Assembly: GCA_018340375.1 (NCBI GenBank)
Contig: JAFFJZ010000020.1
Location: 744,001-808,000, forward strand
Source of the DNA: Gonatopus flavifemur
Lineage: Eukaryota; Arthropoda; Insecta; Hymenoptera; Dryinidae
Length of the DNA: 64,000 nt
Reading direction: 5' to 3'
A program made the position numbers and the translations under genes. The first letter of the stretch is position 1. Every line of letters starts with the position of its first letter. The notes below the pieces were generated by a model. The model did no database searches and had not been told where the DNA came from. It saw only the letters and a list, made by a program, of their open reading frames with translations. Shown one piece after another: positions 30,981 to 42,181 of the stretch.

Positions 30981-32860
30981 GCCTCCGTTATGATAAAAGT
31001 GCATAACAACCAAGAGCAAAGAAACGTGCCGGTCGATGACGTTTTGCCAGTTGATGACGCAGAAATAATATATAAACTTTATAAGAAAAGGGGAGGTGTT
31101 GTCTTCCATTATGCAATCTGTCTACAGGGATATTTACTAGATAAACACGCTCAAACATTATTCAATATTTCTCAAGTTCACCTATCCATGAATCAAATCT
31201 AAATATTATTTGCCAGACGATTATTCGATGTCCTTCTCAAATTCACACTGAGAGCAGAGTATTGTGACGCCAAGTAAATTTCTTTATTTGATCATTTTTA
31301 GATATATTTTCTAACTGTTAATATATTTTGTAATACTTGAGAAACATTAGCGTTGTCTATAGAAGACCTGAAAATGAGTCACTTAACCATAAGCAAAGCA
31401 TTGATCTATAATAGCATGATCTAAACCACCCATAAATAAATACATCTCCAATTAACTAAAATAATTTTGGATGAACTATTTCATTGTTTCATCGCAAAAA
31501 ACAATAATCAGTAAGTGAACATTATATCTCTTCACATGGAATATAATTTCATTACCAGTTAATAAATGTTATTTGAGATAAATAGTTCCCCGTTGGATAC
31601 ATTTCTGTCTACTTATTACGTTTGGTCATGTCGAATTCGAATTCATTGACAGTTAATAAATCTGGTTTGGAACGAATAACATGTTGTTCAACACAAATAT
31701 GCCGTTTTATTCACATCGGAAGTATTAGTTTCAAGCTTGCGCAATACACGGGGAGCGTTACTCTGCGCTAGTTTGGCCGTTGGATCGCTATCAGTTTGAA
31801 AAGACCCAAGTTCAACTTTCAAAGTTTTGACAATGACCAGTAAATATTTTATACACTTTAGCTATGAAAGTTCAGTTAGAATTAAGCTACAGATTGATGA
31901 GTAACTCAGGGCTGAGAGATCAAATTGAGGGTCTGGATGCAATAACCGGGCGAGCGCTCTAACTCGTTTCAGGTTTGACACGGAAGACCAGCAGAACGAG
32001 AAAAAAAAAATTTGTCAGAATGAAAAATAAAAAATATAGCCTGTTAGAACTCATTGAGACACACGTTTTCCCCAGAAAAAATCTTTTCTATCATCAATAG
32101 TTTGTGAGATAAAAATTGAAAATTTTCCATTTCCTCAAAATCAATACAATTCAGATTATATATTGCGATTACTCGGTGAGAAGTCATGGGAATGACTTGA
32201 AATTTAGTATACGCCTTCATCATTGATCCCCAAAGACAACTAGTGAGTGAAAGTTGTCAAAATACTTCATCATTCAATGAATATTTGATAATAAACAAAT
32301 GCTTTCGAGAACACGCGCTTGCTAGGTTCCACGGAAAAAAGTGTCAAGGGAATTTTCGATTTGAGAAAACTCAAAGTGACAAAGTTGTTCATCGATGTTC
32401 GAAGAAGTTTTCCTGAAATTTTCAGATCAATCGAGTGAAAAATCTGGGAGTTATTGAACAATGTTTACGGTGCCGCGGCTCGCTTACCGTCACGGCAATG
32501 CTATGAAAGCCTGGATGCAATAACCGGGCGAGCGCTCGGACTGAGGTGAAAGTATTGTCCAAGCTGTGGGAAAGATACTGGGAGATAGGTCTTGGAAAAT
32601 CAATTCAAGTCTCTTGTTATGATTTTTTCCTATGATCGATAGTTTTTGAGAAAAAGGAATAAAAATTACTTATTGTTTTAGAACAAAAATCAATGTTTTT
32701 CAACATTGAACTCGTTCAGACTCTGTCATTTTTCAACGTATTGGGATGAATCTCACGTATTCTGATTCGTAAGACTTCCCCGAAGTCGACAATGTCGAAA
32801 AAATTTGTGAAAATTGATAAAAAATTCATAAATTTTTAATTCGGAGTGAAAACGACGTGT
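30981..32860. other. Intergenic with a short direct repeat
   Basis: No gene seen. A 27-bp identity, CTGGATGCAATAACCGGGCG continuing AGCGCTC, occurs at 31931 and 32510. Its complement (GAGCGCTCGCCCGGTTATTG) resembles the D-arm to anticodon part of a tRNA, so it may be a worn tRNA-derived repeat. Confidence 0.4.
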
Positions 32861-33165
32861 GCATGATTTGCATTAAGGGCTCATATACCCCTGCATGCGA
32901 TGAAAACCGAGTGAATTTCAAGAATTATTTTAAAGGTTATGTGATGGAAAAAAAATTAATGTTTGATTCCACACTTTTTAATCACTTCTCAACTATAAGA
33001 AGAAAAATATAAACAAATTTTTTTCCAACATTAACATTAGTTTTCAACAGCACGAATGGACTACTCATGGACATCATAGCGCCTCCTTGTCGGCATCATG
33101 ACTCTACTATCAATCATCCAATCTGCAAAAACGATGAAGCATCTCGAAAAGTAATGTAGTAGTTA

Positions 33166-33313
33166 TAGTCTGTCGAGGGGGATTTTTTCCCCAAAAATAA
33201 AGAAATTATAGTATTTCAAACTTTAATATTGAAAAAAAAACAAAAAAATCAGTGTTTAATAATTTATAACAAATTGTCCAATCAACAAATCAAAAAACCC
33301 CCTCGACAGACTA
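33166..33313. repeat. 148-bp MITE in the Mutator-like element
   Basis: TAGTCTGTCGAGGGGGATTT at the left and its complement at the right; TA at 33164-33165 and 33314-33315. Lies downstream of the transposase stop. Confidence 0.85.
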
Positions 33314-33451
33314 TAGAGGAAGTAATTAGCAACATTTCGGAAAAAAAAATGTAAAAATATCAAAAATTGACTGAGTTATCGTGCATACACTGTCTAAAAA
33401 CATACTTTTGAGAAAATCGCATTTAAAGTTTCTGGTAGAGACAACGTCAAC

Positions 33452-35287
33452 TTACGCCTGATCTCCCATTCCAGCTTCGTATTGTACACCTTCTTCCTCT
33501 TGCATCTTCGTGTTTTTTGAGGTTTTCTGCAATCTTTTGTTAATCCTAGCTCCTTTTGTGGATTGAATTGATTGTATCGTGGCGTATTTCAAACGGTTAG
33601 CATCTGCTCTTCGACAATAAGTATGCGCTTCGACTCCAATGCTAATTCCAAGTAATTCTAGCATTTGTAAATAACTGAAAGCTCCATCATTGAATGTAGA
33701 TACTGCAACGCTGGTTGCGATTCCTACAATTCTACGGCTTCCTGTCGTACACTTAGAAGCAAGTTTCCAAATTTTAGCATTAAGACTTTCATTCTCATTC
33801 TGAGTGAATCCAACCAAACACTCTTCTAATAAATCATCGCTACTCAATGCCTCGTAGATGGGTTTGATTGCCGTTTGTACTATCTCGGGTAATGGAGGCT
33901 TATGAACGAAAGTTGAACCTCCTGCCTTTGCCTTCTGCCAATCACACCAACTATTACTACTTGGAGGGCAGTAAAAATGCTGAGGGTTTTTATCAGTGGA
34001 TATTTTATGATAAAAGGTTGCACATATGGCTTTCTTCATATCCTCCAGAGAATATATATTGTTTCTTATCCCCAATCCATAGTAAATGGTTAGTTCATCT
34101 ATTAATTTTGCTGTTAATTTTCCTTTGCCACTGAGACTTGATCGTCGACGTTGATGCGATGTTCCAGGCTCGTTATTTAGTGAATTACTTTTCTGACTGT
34201 CACTAATCAATTTTCGAAGTCGTGAGCCCATACGTTTTTGAACGTGTCCGATACATTCTTTTTTTTTCATTCCTACGTTCTTGTAGGGTTTAGTTTTCGA
34301 GATCGCAGAGTATGTTTTTGAATCTCCATCTCCGATGTAATACTGATATCTCACACCAAGCAACTCTTCCGATCTCTGAAACATTGTTACTACGGCATCA
34401 GGCTCCATTTTTCCTGCGCTCCCGTTATGATTTGCAGAACACGATGCTTGATGTTCATTGAACCATAATTCATGCTCTGCAGTGCCCTTATCTTTTTCAT
34501 GGATTACACATTCTTGGCAGTAAGCACTTTCTACCTCAAAGTCAACCACTTTTCCAGTAAAATGTCCAATGAGTGTAGCTACACCGTAGAGAGATGAAAA
34601 TCCTCTTCTCATCCACGTGCCATCGCCAAATACAATTATTCCATCATTGGATAGTTCTAAATTATCCTGTTCTGCAGCTTCTGATAGTTCAATCGTAGCA
34701 GCAAGCTTCATTGATACTGCAGCAACAGTTTTCGCGGCTTCCTCGACATTACACATGATAGCATCATAGGTTTTTTGGGCAATACAAGTTGGCAGATCCA
34801 TGATACCACAAAACAGTTGCATGGCCTTCAATCCTTTTCCCAGGAGACGCATAGCGAATGCGAATCTTCTGTTTATTTCGTATGCTGATGAGTTGATCAG
34901 TGGAGATGAATGCACGCTGTTAATATTTTTTTTACACTTTGTACGAAATATATTAAGTTCAAACCCAAGTCCACGTTCACATGTTTTATCGAATCTTACG
35001 TCACCACCACATTCTCGGCAAACAAGACACTTAGCGATACCCAAAAAAATTGTAGCAAAATGAATGAAACAATAAGAAAATGTTTTATCACATGGAACCT
35101 CCACTGATTGCCCATGTAATTTTTTCGCAGCTGTACTTAGAAAATCATTTTCAGATTCTGTGGCTTTAGGAGGAGGTCTTTTCTTCTTGGCACGAAAATT
35201 GCGTTCATTTCTGGATCCTTTTCGATCGACGGAACGACGCTTTATGATTTTCCGAATTCGCAAGCTACCACACAAACTGTAAGACAC
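33452..35287 (-). CDS. Mutator-like transposase, open 611 codons
   Basis: Catalyses cut-and-paste transposition of Mutator-like elements. From the N-terminus: a basic region (RKIIKRRSVDRKGSRNERNF), a CLVCRECGG zinc-type motif at about 88-94, then the core with GDGTWMRRGFSSLYG (Asp about 222), YIGDGDSKTYSAI (Asp about 320) and FTQNENESLNAKIWK (Glu about 498-500), a plausible DDE triad, and KKKECIGHVQKRMG between the last two. The length and domain order fit the insect/cnidarian 'Mutator-like transposase' family. No in-frame ATG lies upstream: the frame opens at GTG after a TAA. GTCTTACAG/TTTGTG at about 35279 looks like a splice acceptor, so a first exon to the right is likely, with the 35324 MITE in the intron. 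The absence of stops suggests a young copy. Confidence 0.85.
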   Translation of the reverse strand: MSYSLCGSLRIRKIIKRRSVDRKGSRNERNFRAKKKRPPPKATESENDFLSTAAKKLHGQSVEVPCDKTFSYCFIHFATIFLGIAKCLVCRECGGDVRFDKTCERGLGFELNIFRTKCKKNINSVHSSPLINSSAYEINRRFAFAMRLLGKGLKAMQLFCGIMDLPTCIAQKTYDAIMCNVEEAAKTVAAVSMKLAATIELSEAAEQDNLELSNDGIIVFGDGTWMRRGFSSLYGVATLIGHFTGKVVDFEVESAYCQECVIHEKDKGTAEHELWFNEHQASCSANHNGSAGKMEPDAVVTMFQRSEELLGVRYQYYIGDGDSKTYSAISKTKPYKNVGMKKKECIGHVQKRMGSRLRKLISDSQKSNSLNNEPGTSHQRRRSSLSGKGKLTAKLIDELTIYYGLGIRNNIYSLEDMKKAICATFYHKISTDKNPQHFYCPPSSNSWCDWQKAKAGGSTFVHKPPLPEIVQTAIKPIYEALSSDDLLEECLVGFTQNENESLNAKIWKLASKCTTGSRRIVGIATSVAVSTFNDGAFSYLQMLELLGISIGVEAHTYCRRADANRLKYATIQSIQSTKGARINKRLQKTSKNTKMQEEEGVQYEAGMGDQA

Positions 35288-35323
35288 TTCTTAAAAAACA
35301 GTCTTGGGATTATTAGTTTCCTA

Positions 35324-35558
35324 CACGGAGAAAAATGATGTTGAAAATTTTACTACATTTACTTCGAGGTTAGTGCGGTAACTGGAATAGTATAATGTTT
35401 ACAACTGAATGTAGTAAAAAGTCGTGAAATTTGATGCAACTTCATATGATAAAGTATGAACTTTTACAACATTTAGTTGCAAACATTATACTATTCCATT
35501 TAACCGCAAAAATTTCGGAGTGAATGTTGTAATATTTGCAACATCATTTTTCTCCGTG
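35324..35558. repeat. TA-flanked MITE, CACGGAGAAAA ends, TTTACAACAT words
   Basis: CACGGAGAAAAATGATGTTG at the left and its exact complement at the right; TA at 35322-35323 and 35559-35560. Interior made of GTTGTAAA/TTTACAAC/ATAGTATAATGTT words in both orientations. Same terminus, different interior from 24326-24695. Confidence 0.9.
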
Positions 35559-35892
35559 TATCCAGATAGGACAAGAGTTCTCAAAGCCCTCATAATGGAT
35601 ACCATGAATACATAAAGAACTCTCTTATAACTCTTCTCCTACTAGAGTAAAAATCTCAACTTTCAACAAACCAAAGAGGTACGACACGCAATGGTCGAGA
35701 AAAACGCGGCAATTAGCTAGGAAACCGTCTCATTCCGATGTCCACTCACATTAATCGCTGTAACTTCGTAAAGGAGTGGAATTTTCTTATAATTTTCCTT
35801 TTGAAGAATTCTCAAAAGTATAGAGAATCAGAATCTGTAAGAAAAAAAAATCAATTTTTTGAAAATTCCAGGGGTATATGAGCCCTTAATGC

Positions 35893-36670
35893 TACAAAAT
35901 CGCACATTCCTTTCGTATACTTTTCAACACGTATTCGATTAAAATGGTTTTATGTATCGATGTTGAATGCATATAATTTTTCATCATCATGAACAAGAAA
36001 AATGAGAAATGAGAGAGGGGGTTGATGGACCAGGTTCCGTGTTCCATCCGATAAGAGGGCGCTTCAATGTTTACTATCGATGGAACCCCGGCCGTGAGCT
36101 CTCTCATCTTCTCTCTGGTTCCATCTGCTCTCAAAAGCTCACGTTTCTATATTATATCATCGGGAAGAAAATGTTTTCCACAAATAAGTTGTCGTGGACG
36201 AATATTATCCCTTCTCAATGCATTCTGCCATGATTTGACCATTCCCTCATTCTTGGGCATGTAAAAAAATGCAATTTTCCTGAATTGCTTCGATGATCAC
36301 CTGACGTAAAACCCAAAGCTATACATTTTGCCATTGTGTTTGCAACTCTCATCCATGAAAATGAAAGGATTGGACAATGACAGTAATCCGGTTAGAATGA
36401 TACCCAACGCCCCTGGTGGATATTTTGGGCCCTGATTAGGAGCAGGGTCACGATTCATGCGGAAGATGCGAGGGCCTGATCAGTATTGATCAAAACACGA
36501 CAAAACGGTACACCATTGTTGTTTATTAGGCTGGAGCGAATTTGATCAATGTTCGAATTCAAATATCTGATAATACGGAAAATGTGCCTTTCATCATCAG
36601 TAATTGGTGCGCAAAAGCCGATTTTTTAAGTCAGTTCCTTCTACTGCTCCAAACGTGTTGGAAAGTTGGA
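35893..36670. other. Intergenic, nothing recognised
   Basis: Small frames on both strands around 36000-36260 show no family features. No repeats identified. Confidence 0.45.
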
Positions 36671-36678
36671 AATTTTGT

Positions 36679-37104
36679 CAGTGCCGTCTTTGAGCATACG
36701 CGAGGTAGGCTCGGGCCTAGGGCCCCAGGCTGATAGGGGCCCCCAACTCTTTGGACTACCATTTTTCTTCAATTTGACAAAAAAAGGGATTCTTTGAGAG
36801 GTAAAATAATAAAAGAAGTGAGAAATGATACGAATTTTTTCTATTCACAAATAATTTTATTTCTTACTTTTTTAAGAGAAAAGTCAGTTATCACTGCTTC
36901 AACATCAATACAATCCAGTACATTAGATTCAATAAACATTAATGACAAACTATTTAATCTTTGTTCTGTCATTGTACTGCGAAGGTCATTCAATAAAAAT
37001 TTCCGAAAAAGAAATTTATATATATATATAAGCAAAAAGATTTCCTTACATGGGCCCCCAAGCATTCCGGGCCTCGGGCCCCTTGACTATGAAAGACGGC
37101 CCTG
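36679..37104 (-). mobile_element. Non-autonomous hAT (ZMYM/P52-like tail), 426 bp
   Basis: CAGTGCCGTCTTTGAG and GAAAGACGGCCCTG are inverted ends; AATTTTGT is duplicated at 36671-36678 and 37105-37112. The minus strand still reads STMTEQRLNSLSLMFIESNV then VEAVITDFSLKKVRNKI, the extreme C-terminus of a hAT transposase of the kind found in insect ZMYM-like elements. Confidence 0.85.
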
Positions 37105-38015
37105 AATTTTGTGAAATATACCAATTTTGATTGACTTTTTGAGATGAATATTAGGTGGTAACAAATTCCGTCGAAGTTCGAATTTAAGCATCTGATAGCA
37201 CGGATAATGTGTATTCCAACCTTGGTATTTAGTGTGCAAAAGTCCATTCCTTCCATTGTCACAAACCCTTGTTGCACACACCTAGATGCAATCGCCAAAA
37301 AAAATTCTTCTCCCTATAAATCTATGTTTTTGAGACTGCTTATTGGATATTTGAAGAAGACTCGAACATTTCTGCAGGTTTTTTGGGAAACTTTTGATTC
37401 GTCACAAATGTAATACATCCAGCGCCGGATTCAGAAATTTTGTTTCGCTCCCCAGTGAACATTTCTCCTCTCAACATTCTAAACATTCTTTATGTTCTCC
37501 CAATGATATCAGAAAGTTCTCTAATGCATCGATTTCTGAAATCTTTTCGATGCCTTTCTTGTGAGGATAGTATGCGATGAACCCAACTGGTAATGAGCCC
37601 GACTGGCGTCAGCCCGACTGCATTCAACCCGAACGACCTTAAACCCGAATGACAGTTGACCCGACTAATGATAAGAATCAGGGATGTAGAGGAAAAGTTT
37701 TGATCTTTTCGAGTTCGCATCGTAGGGCGAGCGCCCCTCGAAATTCATAATGGTGATCCGCTCGGGATAGGAGCAGGTAACAAGTACTAAGGATCGAATC
37801 CGAGTGAGAGTCGAAGCAGGTTCTAATACAATGAATCCGCTCCCGAGTTGTACCTGAGAGCGGTCGTATACTTTAGATCCTTGAGCGATCGAATCCTAAG
37901 ACCATGCGAGCGGCTCGAATCACGAGTTGAACTCTTCAACGAGTTGGGACTTCAACTCAACTCGGGAGTCGAGCCGAAGAGCGAGCGGATACTTTGACTC
38001 CTTAAGCGATCGAAT

Positions 38016-38700
38016 CGTTGAAAGATCGAAGGATTCGATCAAGAAGTTAAACTCCTGATCGAAAAAGAGTTTTACTCGTGTCAGAGGATAGTCCATCAGC
38101 TGAATATGAGAGTGCGTATGGAAATTATGTCCATGGGTTCTGTGGATGGGGGTCTGAATTTTTTTGGTCGTAGAATCCGAATTTGAAATCATTGTCGTAA
38201 GATTCGTGATCTGAACAATTCAATTGTTTATAACAAAACACGGGCTATAAATTCCCAAAAAGTCATCCAATAATCTAGATTCTCCGACCAATTACACTCA
38301 AACCGCCGTTGAAAGATCCAGTTCCGGCGACCTGATTATTTATTTAAAAAATGCATTCGAATAAACAATCGAGAAATCGAAAAAATAGTTCAGATAAAGT
38401 GTATTCTCCGATGAGAAATGAATAATTGTCGTCTGAACAATTTTCCGATAAAAACAATAGTTTGACCGTCGATGCGTTATAAACAATTCAATTGTTTATA
38501 ACAGAACACAGATCACGAATCTTACGACAATAGTTTCAAATTCGGATTCTACGACCAAAAAAATTCAGACTCCCATTCACAGAACCCACGGACCTAATTT
38601 CCATACGCACTCTCATATTCAGCTGATGGACTATTCTCTGACACGAGTAAAACTCCTTTTCGATCAGGAGTTCAACTCCTTGATCGAATCCTTCGCTCTT
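38016..38700. repeat. Inverted repeat, about 210-bp arms
   Basis: Left arm 38016-38235, right arm 38475-38700: GTCCATCAGCTGAATATGAG, TTGGTCGTAGAATCCGAATT and TTCAATTGTTTATAAC occur in both, inverted, with few mismatches. The loop is about 240 bp. Confidence 0.85.
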
Positions 38701-39090
38701 TCTACGATTCGATCGCTCAAGGAGTTGAAGTATGCGAGAGCCCGGAGGTTTAACTCCTCAAAAGAGTTGCTCGCTCGGGATCTAAAGTGTCCTCGCTCTT
38801 CGAGGGATCGCTCTTTGGAGTATCCAGCAGGTATGAATCCTCACACATTCAGATCGCAGAAAGAGCGATCTTTTGTGAGAGTTCAGGTAACCGGCTCTTC
38901 ATATGATTAGCTCTACATACGAGCAAACATACAGCACTTTTCGCAAATCCTCATCCCGCAGGTATCGAATACTCAAAGAGCCAGAAACCTTTTACTCATC
39001 GACCGAAAGTTCTTCTTACGATCGATACGTGTTTTGATCGCGAGCGATTCAGGAGTTATATTGCCGCTCGGATTTAATCCTCATCCCTGA

Positions 39091-39227
39091 TAAAAATATA
39101 ATTAAATAAAATGGAAAACTAATCGAAATCAAAGCGTAATTAACCTCCAATCTATACATCTTCACAGTAAAAGGTTGAATAAGCTTTGATTTCCATTAAT
39201 TCTTCATTTTATTTGATTATATTTTTA
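39091..39227. repeat. 137-bp hairpin
   Basis: TAAAAATATAATTAAATAAA at the left against TTTATTTGATTATATTTTTA at the right, plus CGAAATCAAAGC/GCTTTGATTTC. Nested inside the outer element of 37564-39336. Confidence 0.85.
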
Positions 39228-39500
39228 TAACTAGTCGGGTTAACTGTCATCCGAGTTTAAAGTTGTCGGGTTATAATCCGGTCGGGCTTAAGTGCCATTC
39301 GGGCTCATTACCAGTTGGGCTTAGCGCATACTACCTCTTGTGAGGTCTGGAAGTTATCAGAAAATGATCTAAGTTGATAAAGAGAGGGAAATTTTCGTCC
39401 CTGCAGAGCGAAAATAATCATTTTCCAATTTGACCTAAGCTCAAAGTAGGAATGATTGAAATATACTTGTGGAAAAATGAAACACAACTTATTGTGTAAC

Positions 39501-40394
39501 TTAGTGCTGGTCAGCTGAGCCGTGTGCCATTGATCGAAACAAGTGATAGTCCAAGGGAGCAACGTCTGGAGAATACGGCGGGTGGGGTAGGACTTCCCAT
39601 TTCAAAGTTCCCAAGTATGTCTTGACCACTTTCGCAACATGGGGTCGAGCATTGTCATGCTGTGAAATCACATTATCATGTCTCTCCTTATATTGCGGCC
39701 GTTTGTCTTTCGATGCTCGGCTCAAACGTTGCGTTCGATAACGATCGCCTGTGACTGTTTCGGTCGGTTTTAACAACTCATAATACACTACGCCGAGCTG
39801 GTCCCACCAAATACTGAGCATAACCTTGAAACCGTGAATATTCGGTTTGGCCGTCGACGTGGAAGGATGGCCGGGATATCCCCATGATTTTCTGCACTTG
39901 GGATTATCGTAATGAACCCATTTTTCGTCCCTAGTCACAATGCGATGCAGAAATCCCTTCCGTCTTTGCCTTGCAAGCAGCTGTTCACAAACACACAAAC
40001 GCCGTTCAACGTCTTCCGGCTTGAACTCGTACGGCACCCAATTTCCTTGTTTCTGAATCATTCCCATGACTTTCAGGCGTTTTGAAATGGCTGGTTGCCT
40101 CACTGTCAATGATCCTGCCAATTCTTGTTGTGTTTGACACGAGTCTTGATCAAGTAATGCCTCCAATTCTGCATCTTCGAAAACCTCCTCTCTTCCACCG
40201 TCATGCTGGTCTTCAACGTTAAAATCAGCGTTTTTGGAGCGTTGAAACCACTCTCGGCACGTTCTTTCACTAGTAGCAGCCTCACCATAGGTATTTGAGA
40301 GCATTCGATGAGCCTCAGCCGCAGATTTCTTCATATTAAAGCAGAAAATTAAAACCTCCCGCAAATGACGAGAATTTGGCTCGTGAGCTGACAT
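39501..40394 (-). pseudogene. mariner transposase 3 (DD34D), 3'-truncated
   Basis: The ATG at 40394 begins MSAHEPNSRHLREVLIFCFN, followed by the helix-turn-helix (AEAHRMLSNTYGEAATSERT; ISKRLKVMGMIQ), WVPYEF, TRDEKWVHYDNPK (first Asp), KPNIHGFKVMLSIWWDQLGV, ISQHDNARPHVAK (second Asp) and YSPDVAPLDYHLFRSMAHG (third Asp, 34 residues on). The frame stops right after SADQH; relatives continue about 50 residues. The region after FQRSKNADFNVEDQHDGG is otherwise standard. I could not find the terminal inverted repeats, so the element is probably truncated, at least at its 3' end near 39,500. Confidence 0.9.
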
Positions 40395-40569
40395 GTTTAA
40401 TCGAAAATAACTTTATGATGCGGACACAAATCGAATGATATTTCGATGGCGTTATGTATACGAATACCTAAACTCATTGTATGACATCTATGATCTATTT
40501 ATTTCAACTATCACTTACCGCCACAGGCATCTATTGCAAAACGGAGGAAGCAAAGTTATACACCTAATA

Positions 40570-40737
40570 TATTGAGGATATACTAGCATTTTGAGGTTAT
40601 ATACCAACCGTTCTCTTCAAAAGTACCAGACTTTCTATTATGCAATGTTATTATACTACCATTAACTCACAGAAAGTCTGGTACTCTCGAAGAGAATGTT
40701 GGGTATATAACTTCGAAATACAAGTATATCCTCAATA
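40570..40737. repeat. Hairpin MITE
   Basis: TATTGAGGATATACTAGCAT at the left, inverted at the right as AGTATATCCTCAATA; AAGTACCAGACTTTCT/AGAAAGTCTGGTACT pair perfectly in the middle. Arms about 63 bp. Confidence 0.85.
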
Positions 40738-40739
40738 TA

Positions 40740-41605
40740 CTAGCGAGTCCAATAACTTACAATATACAATCTGTCTCCGTACACGACAAAAATTGGTTGC
40801 GACTATAATGACACTGAAGTGAAGTTCCATCATTACCAAGTTTTTCTTAAGGGGAGGTTCTCATCTAGCGACCCCAAAATAAGGTGATTTTCTCGAATTT
40901 TTTTCATAAGAGGGGGTGAATAAACAACTCAGGGTTTTTCACACTTGTTAATTGAGTATTTGAGTATGTAAACAAATTTCTTTCAATAAAAAAGAATGGC
41001 ATAGAAGTTCTTGATACGTGCTGAAACTGTGACCACTTAAAAAAAAGCCATCAATCGGTCTGCATTGTAACACTTGCAAAGATTATTCAAAAATCAAAAA
41101 TTGAAAAACTTTTATGAAATGTATATTTTTTTCGGAGATTGTACCAATAAAACCAATAAAAAGTCTGGAATTGAAAAAATGACTGAGATACATACTTTCG
41201 ATAGCATTTTTAACTTTCCTTTTACTCTTCAAAGTGCTATAAAAAACAAAAGAACGGCAAATATCATATTCTCTTAGGTTGATCCTGTAATGAATCCAAT
41301 CAACTTTGAAATGAAGAAGGGAAAAGAGGGATCTATTCAGTAGTTTTTGAGATATCGTGCAGACGAACTTGAAAAACATGGTGTCGAGAAAAACGCCTTT
41401 GAAGTTTCTGGATACGAATCCTTTGACTTGAGAAAATTTTTTTCATGTACTCTAAAATCCATTCAATAAAGGTCAAATAACTCGAGTTCTTAATTTACTT
41501 CCTTCTTAAAAAAAAAAAACAATTCGAGAAAATCACCTTATTTCGAAATTCGTTTGTTGAGAACCTCCCCTTGATCTCAGTGATGGGGTACACTGAAACT
41601 TGTGA
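40740..41605. other. Intergenic, nothing recognised
   Basis: AT-rich. CGACCCCAAAATAAGGTGAT (40871) and ATCACCTTATTTCG (41532) are inverted, suggesting a worn element of about 0.7 kb without coding capacity. Confidence 0.45.
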
Positions 41606-41610
41606 AAATC

Positions 41611-41828
41611 GTCACCCAAGTAGCACGCAAGTACTCGTAGAGTACTATGGAAATGCCATTCGGCTATACCCATTTGGCACAGCTAAAAGATTCCATGGCA
41701 CGTTCATAGAACATTCATTTCCGTGAACGTACTACGGAGATACTTTGAACGTATTCAGCTGTACTAAATGCATGTGTTAAGAATATTGTATGATTCTTCT
41801 ATGTGCGTGGTTGTACTGCTTGGGTGAC
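41611..41828. repeat. MITE, GTCACCCAAGTAGCAC termini
   Basis: GTCACCCAAGTAGCAC at the left and GTACTGCTTGGGTGAC at the right. Interior words AGTACTCGTAGAGTACT, GAACGTACT and TACGGAGATAC in both orientations. Confidence 0.8.
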
Positions 41829-42145
41829 CAATTTGCCATGTAGCTACAAATTTTGCCGCTTCAGGAAACGAATGCAATTTATTGGGCCCTCAATGTCGGT
41901 TTATATTTGACCTATGTTGGAAAATCATATAAAATAATATAAAATAAAAATCATATAAGATATAAAAGCCTGAAATTTCTATATGGGTCCTGTATTGGAT
42001 CCTTACTGCCCGTGTAGAAATGTTTTACAAGCAATGATGGGGTACTGATTAATTTTCCATATTAATGTTGAGGCCCCAGTAGAGATCAGCGCCGTTTCGC
42101 ACGAGTAACCAGCTCAGCGGCAAGTATGTATTACACATACATGTA

Positions 42146-42178
<33 letters not shown>
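42146..42178. repeat. (TA)n microsatellite
   Basis: About 15 TA units. Confidence 0.95.

Positions 42179-42179
<1 letters not shown>

Positions 42180-42181
<2 letters not shown>

Larger units (their letters stand above)
32870..35892 (-). mobile_element. Mutator-like element, 3.0 kb
   Basis: GCATTAAGGGCTCATATACC (32870-) is inverted at the right end (to 35892), identical over 24 bp; weaker similarity extends outward (TGTGCATGATTT against TGTGCGATTTT), so the true ends may be slightly further out. I could not settle the target duplication. It encloses one large transposase frame and two small MITEs. Confidence 0.75.
37564..39336. mobile_element. Three-level nest of palindromic elements
   Basis: Outer inverted ends (37564-37680 and about 39230-39336) share CCCAACTGGTAATGAGCCCG and repeated GCCCGACT/AACCCGA words. 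Inside, TCAGGGATG at 37679 and CATCCCTGA at 39081 bound a second element whose interior is GGATTCGATC/GAGCGATCGAATC words, with a 210-bp inverted pair. A third, a 137-bp hairpin, lies at 39091-39227. No transposase. Confidence 0.75.

Noticed and set aside
33868..35107. Plus-strand frames opposite the Mutator-like transposase
   Set aside because: Antisense shadows of a well-supported gene.
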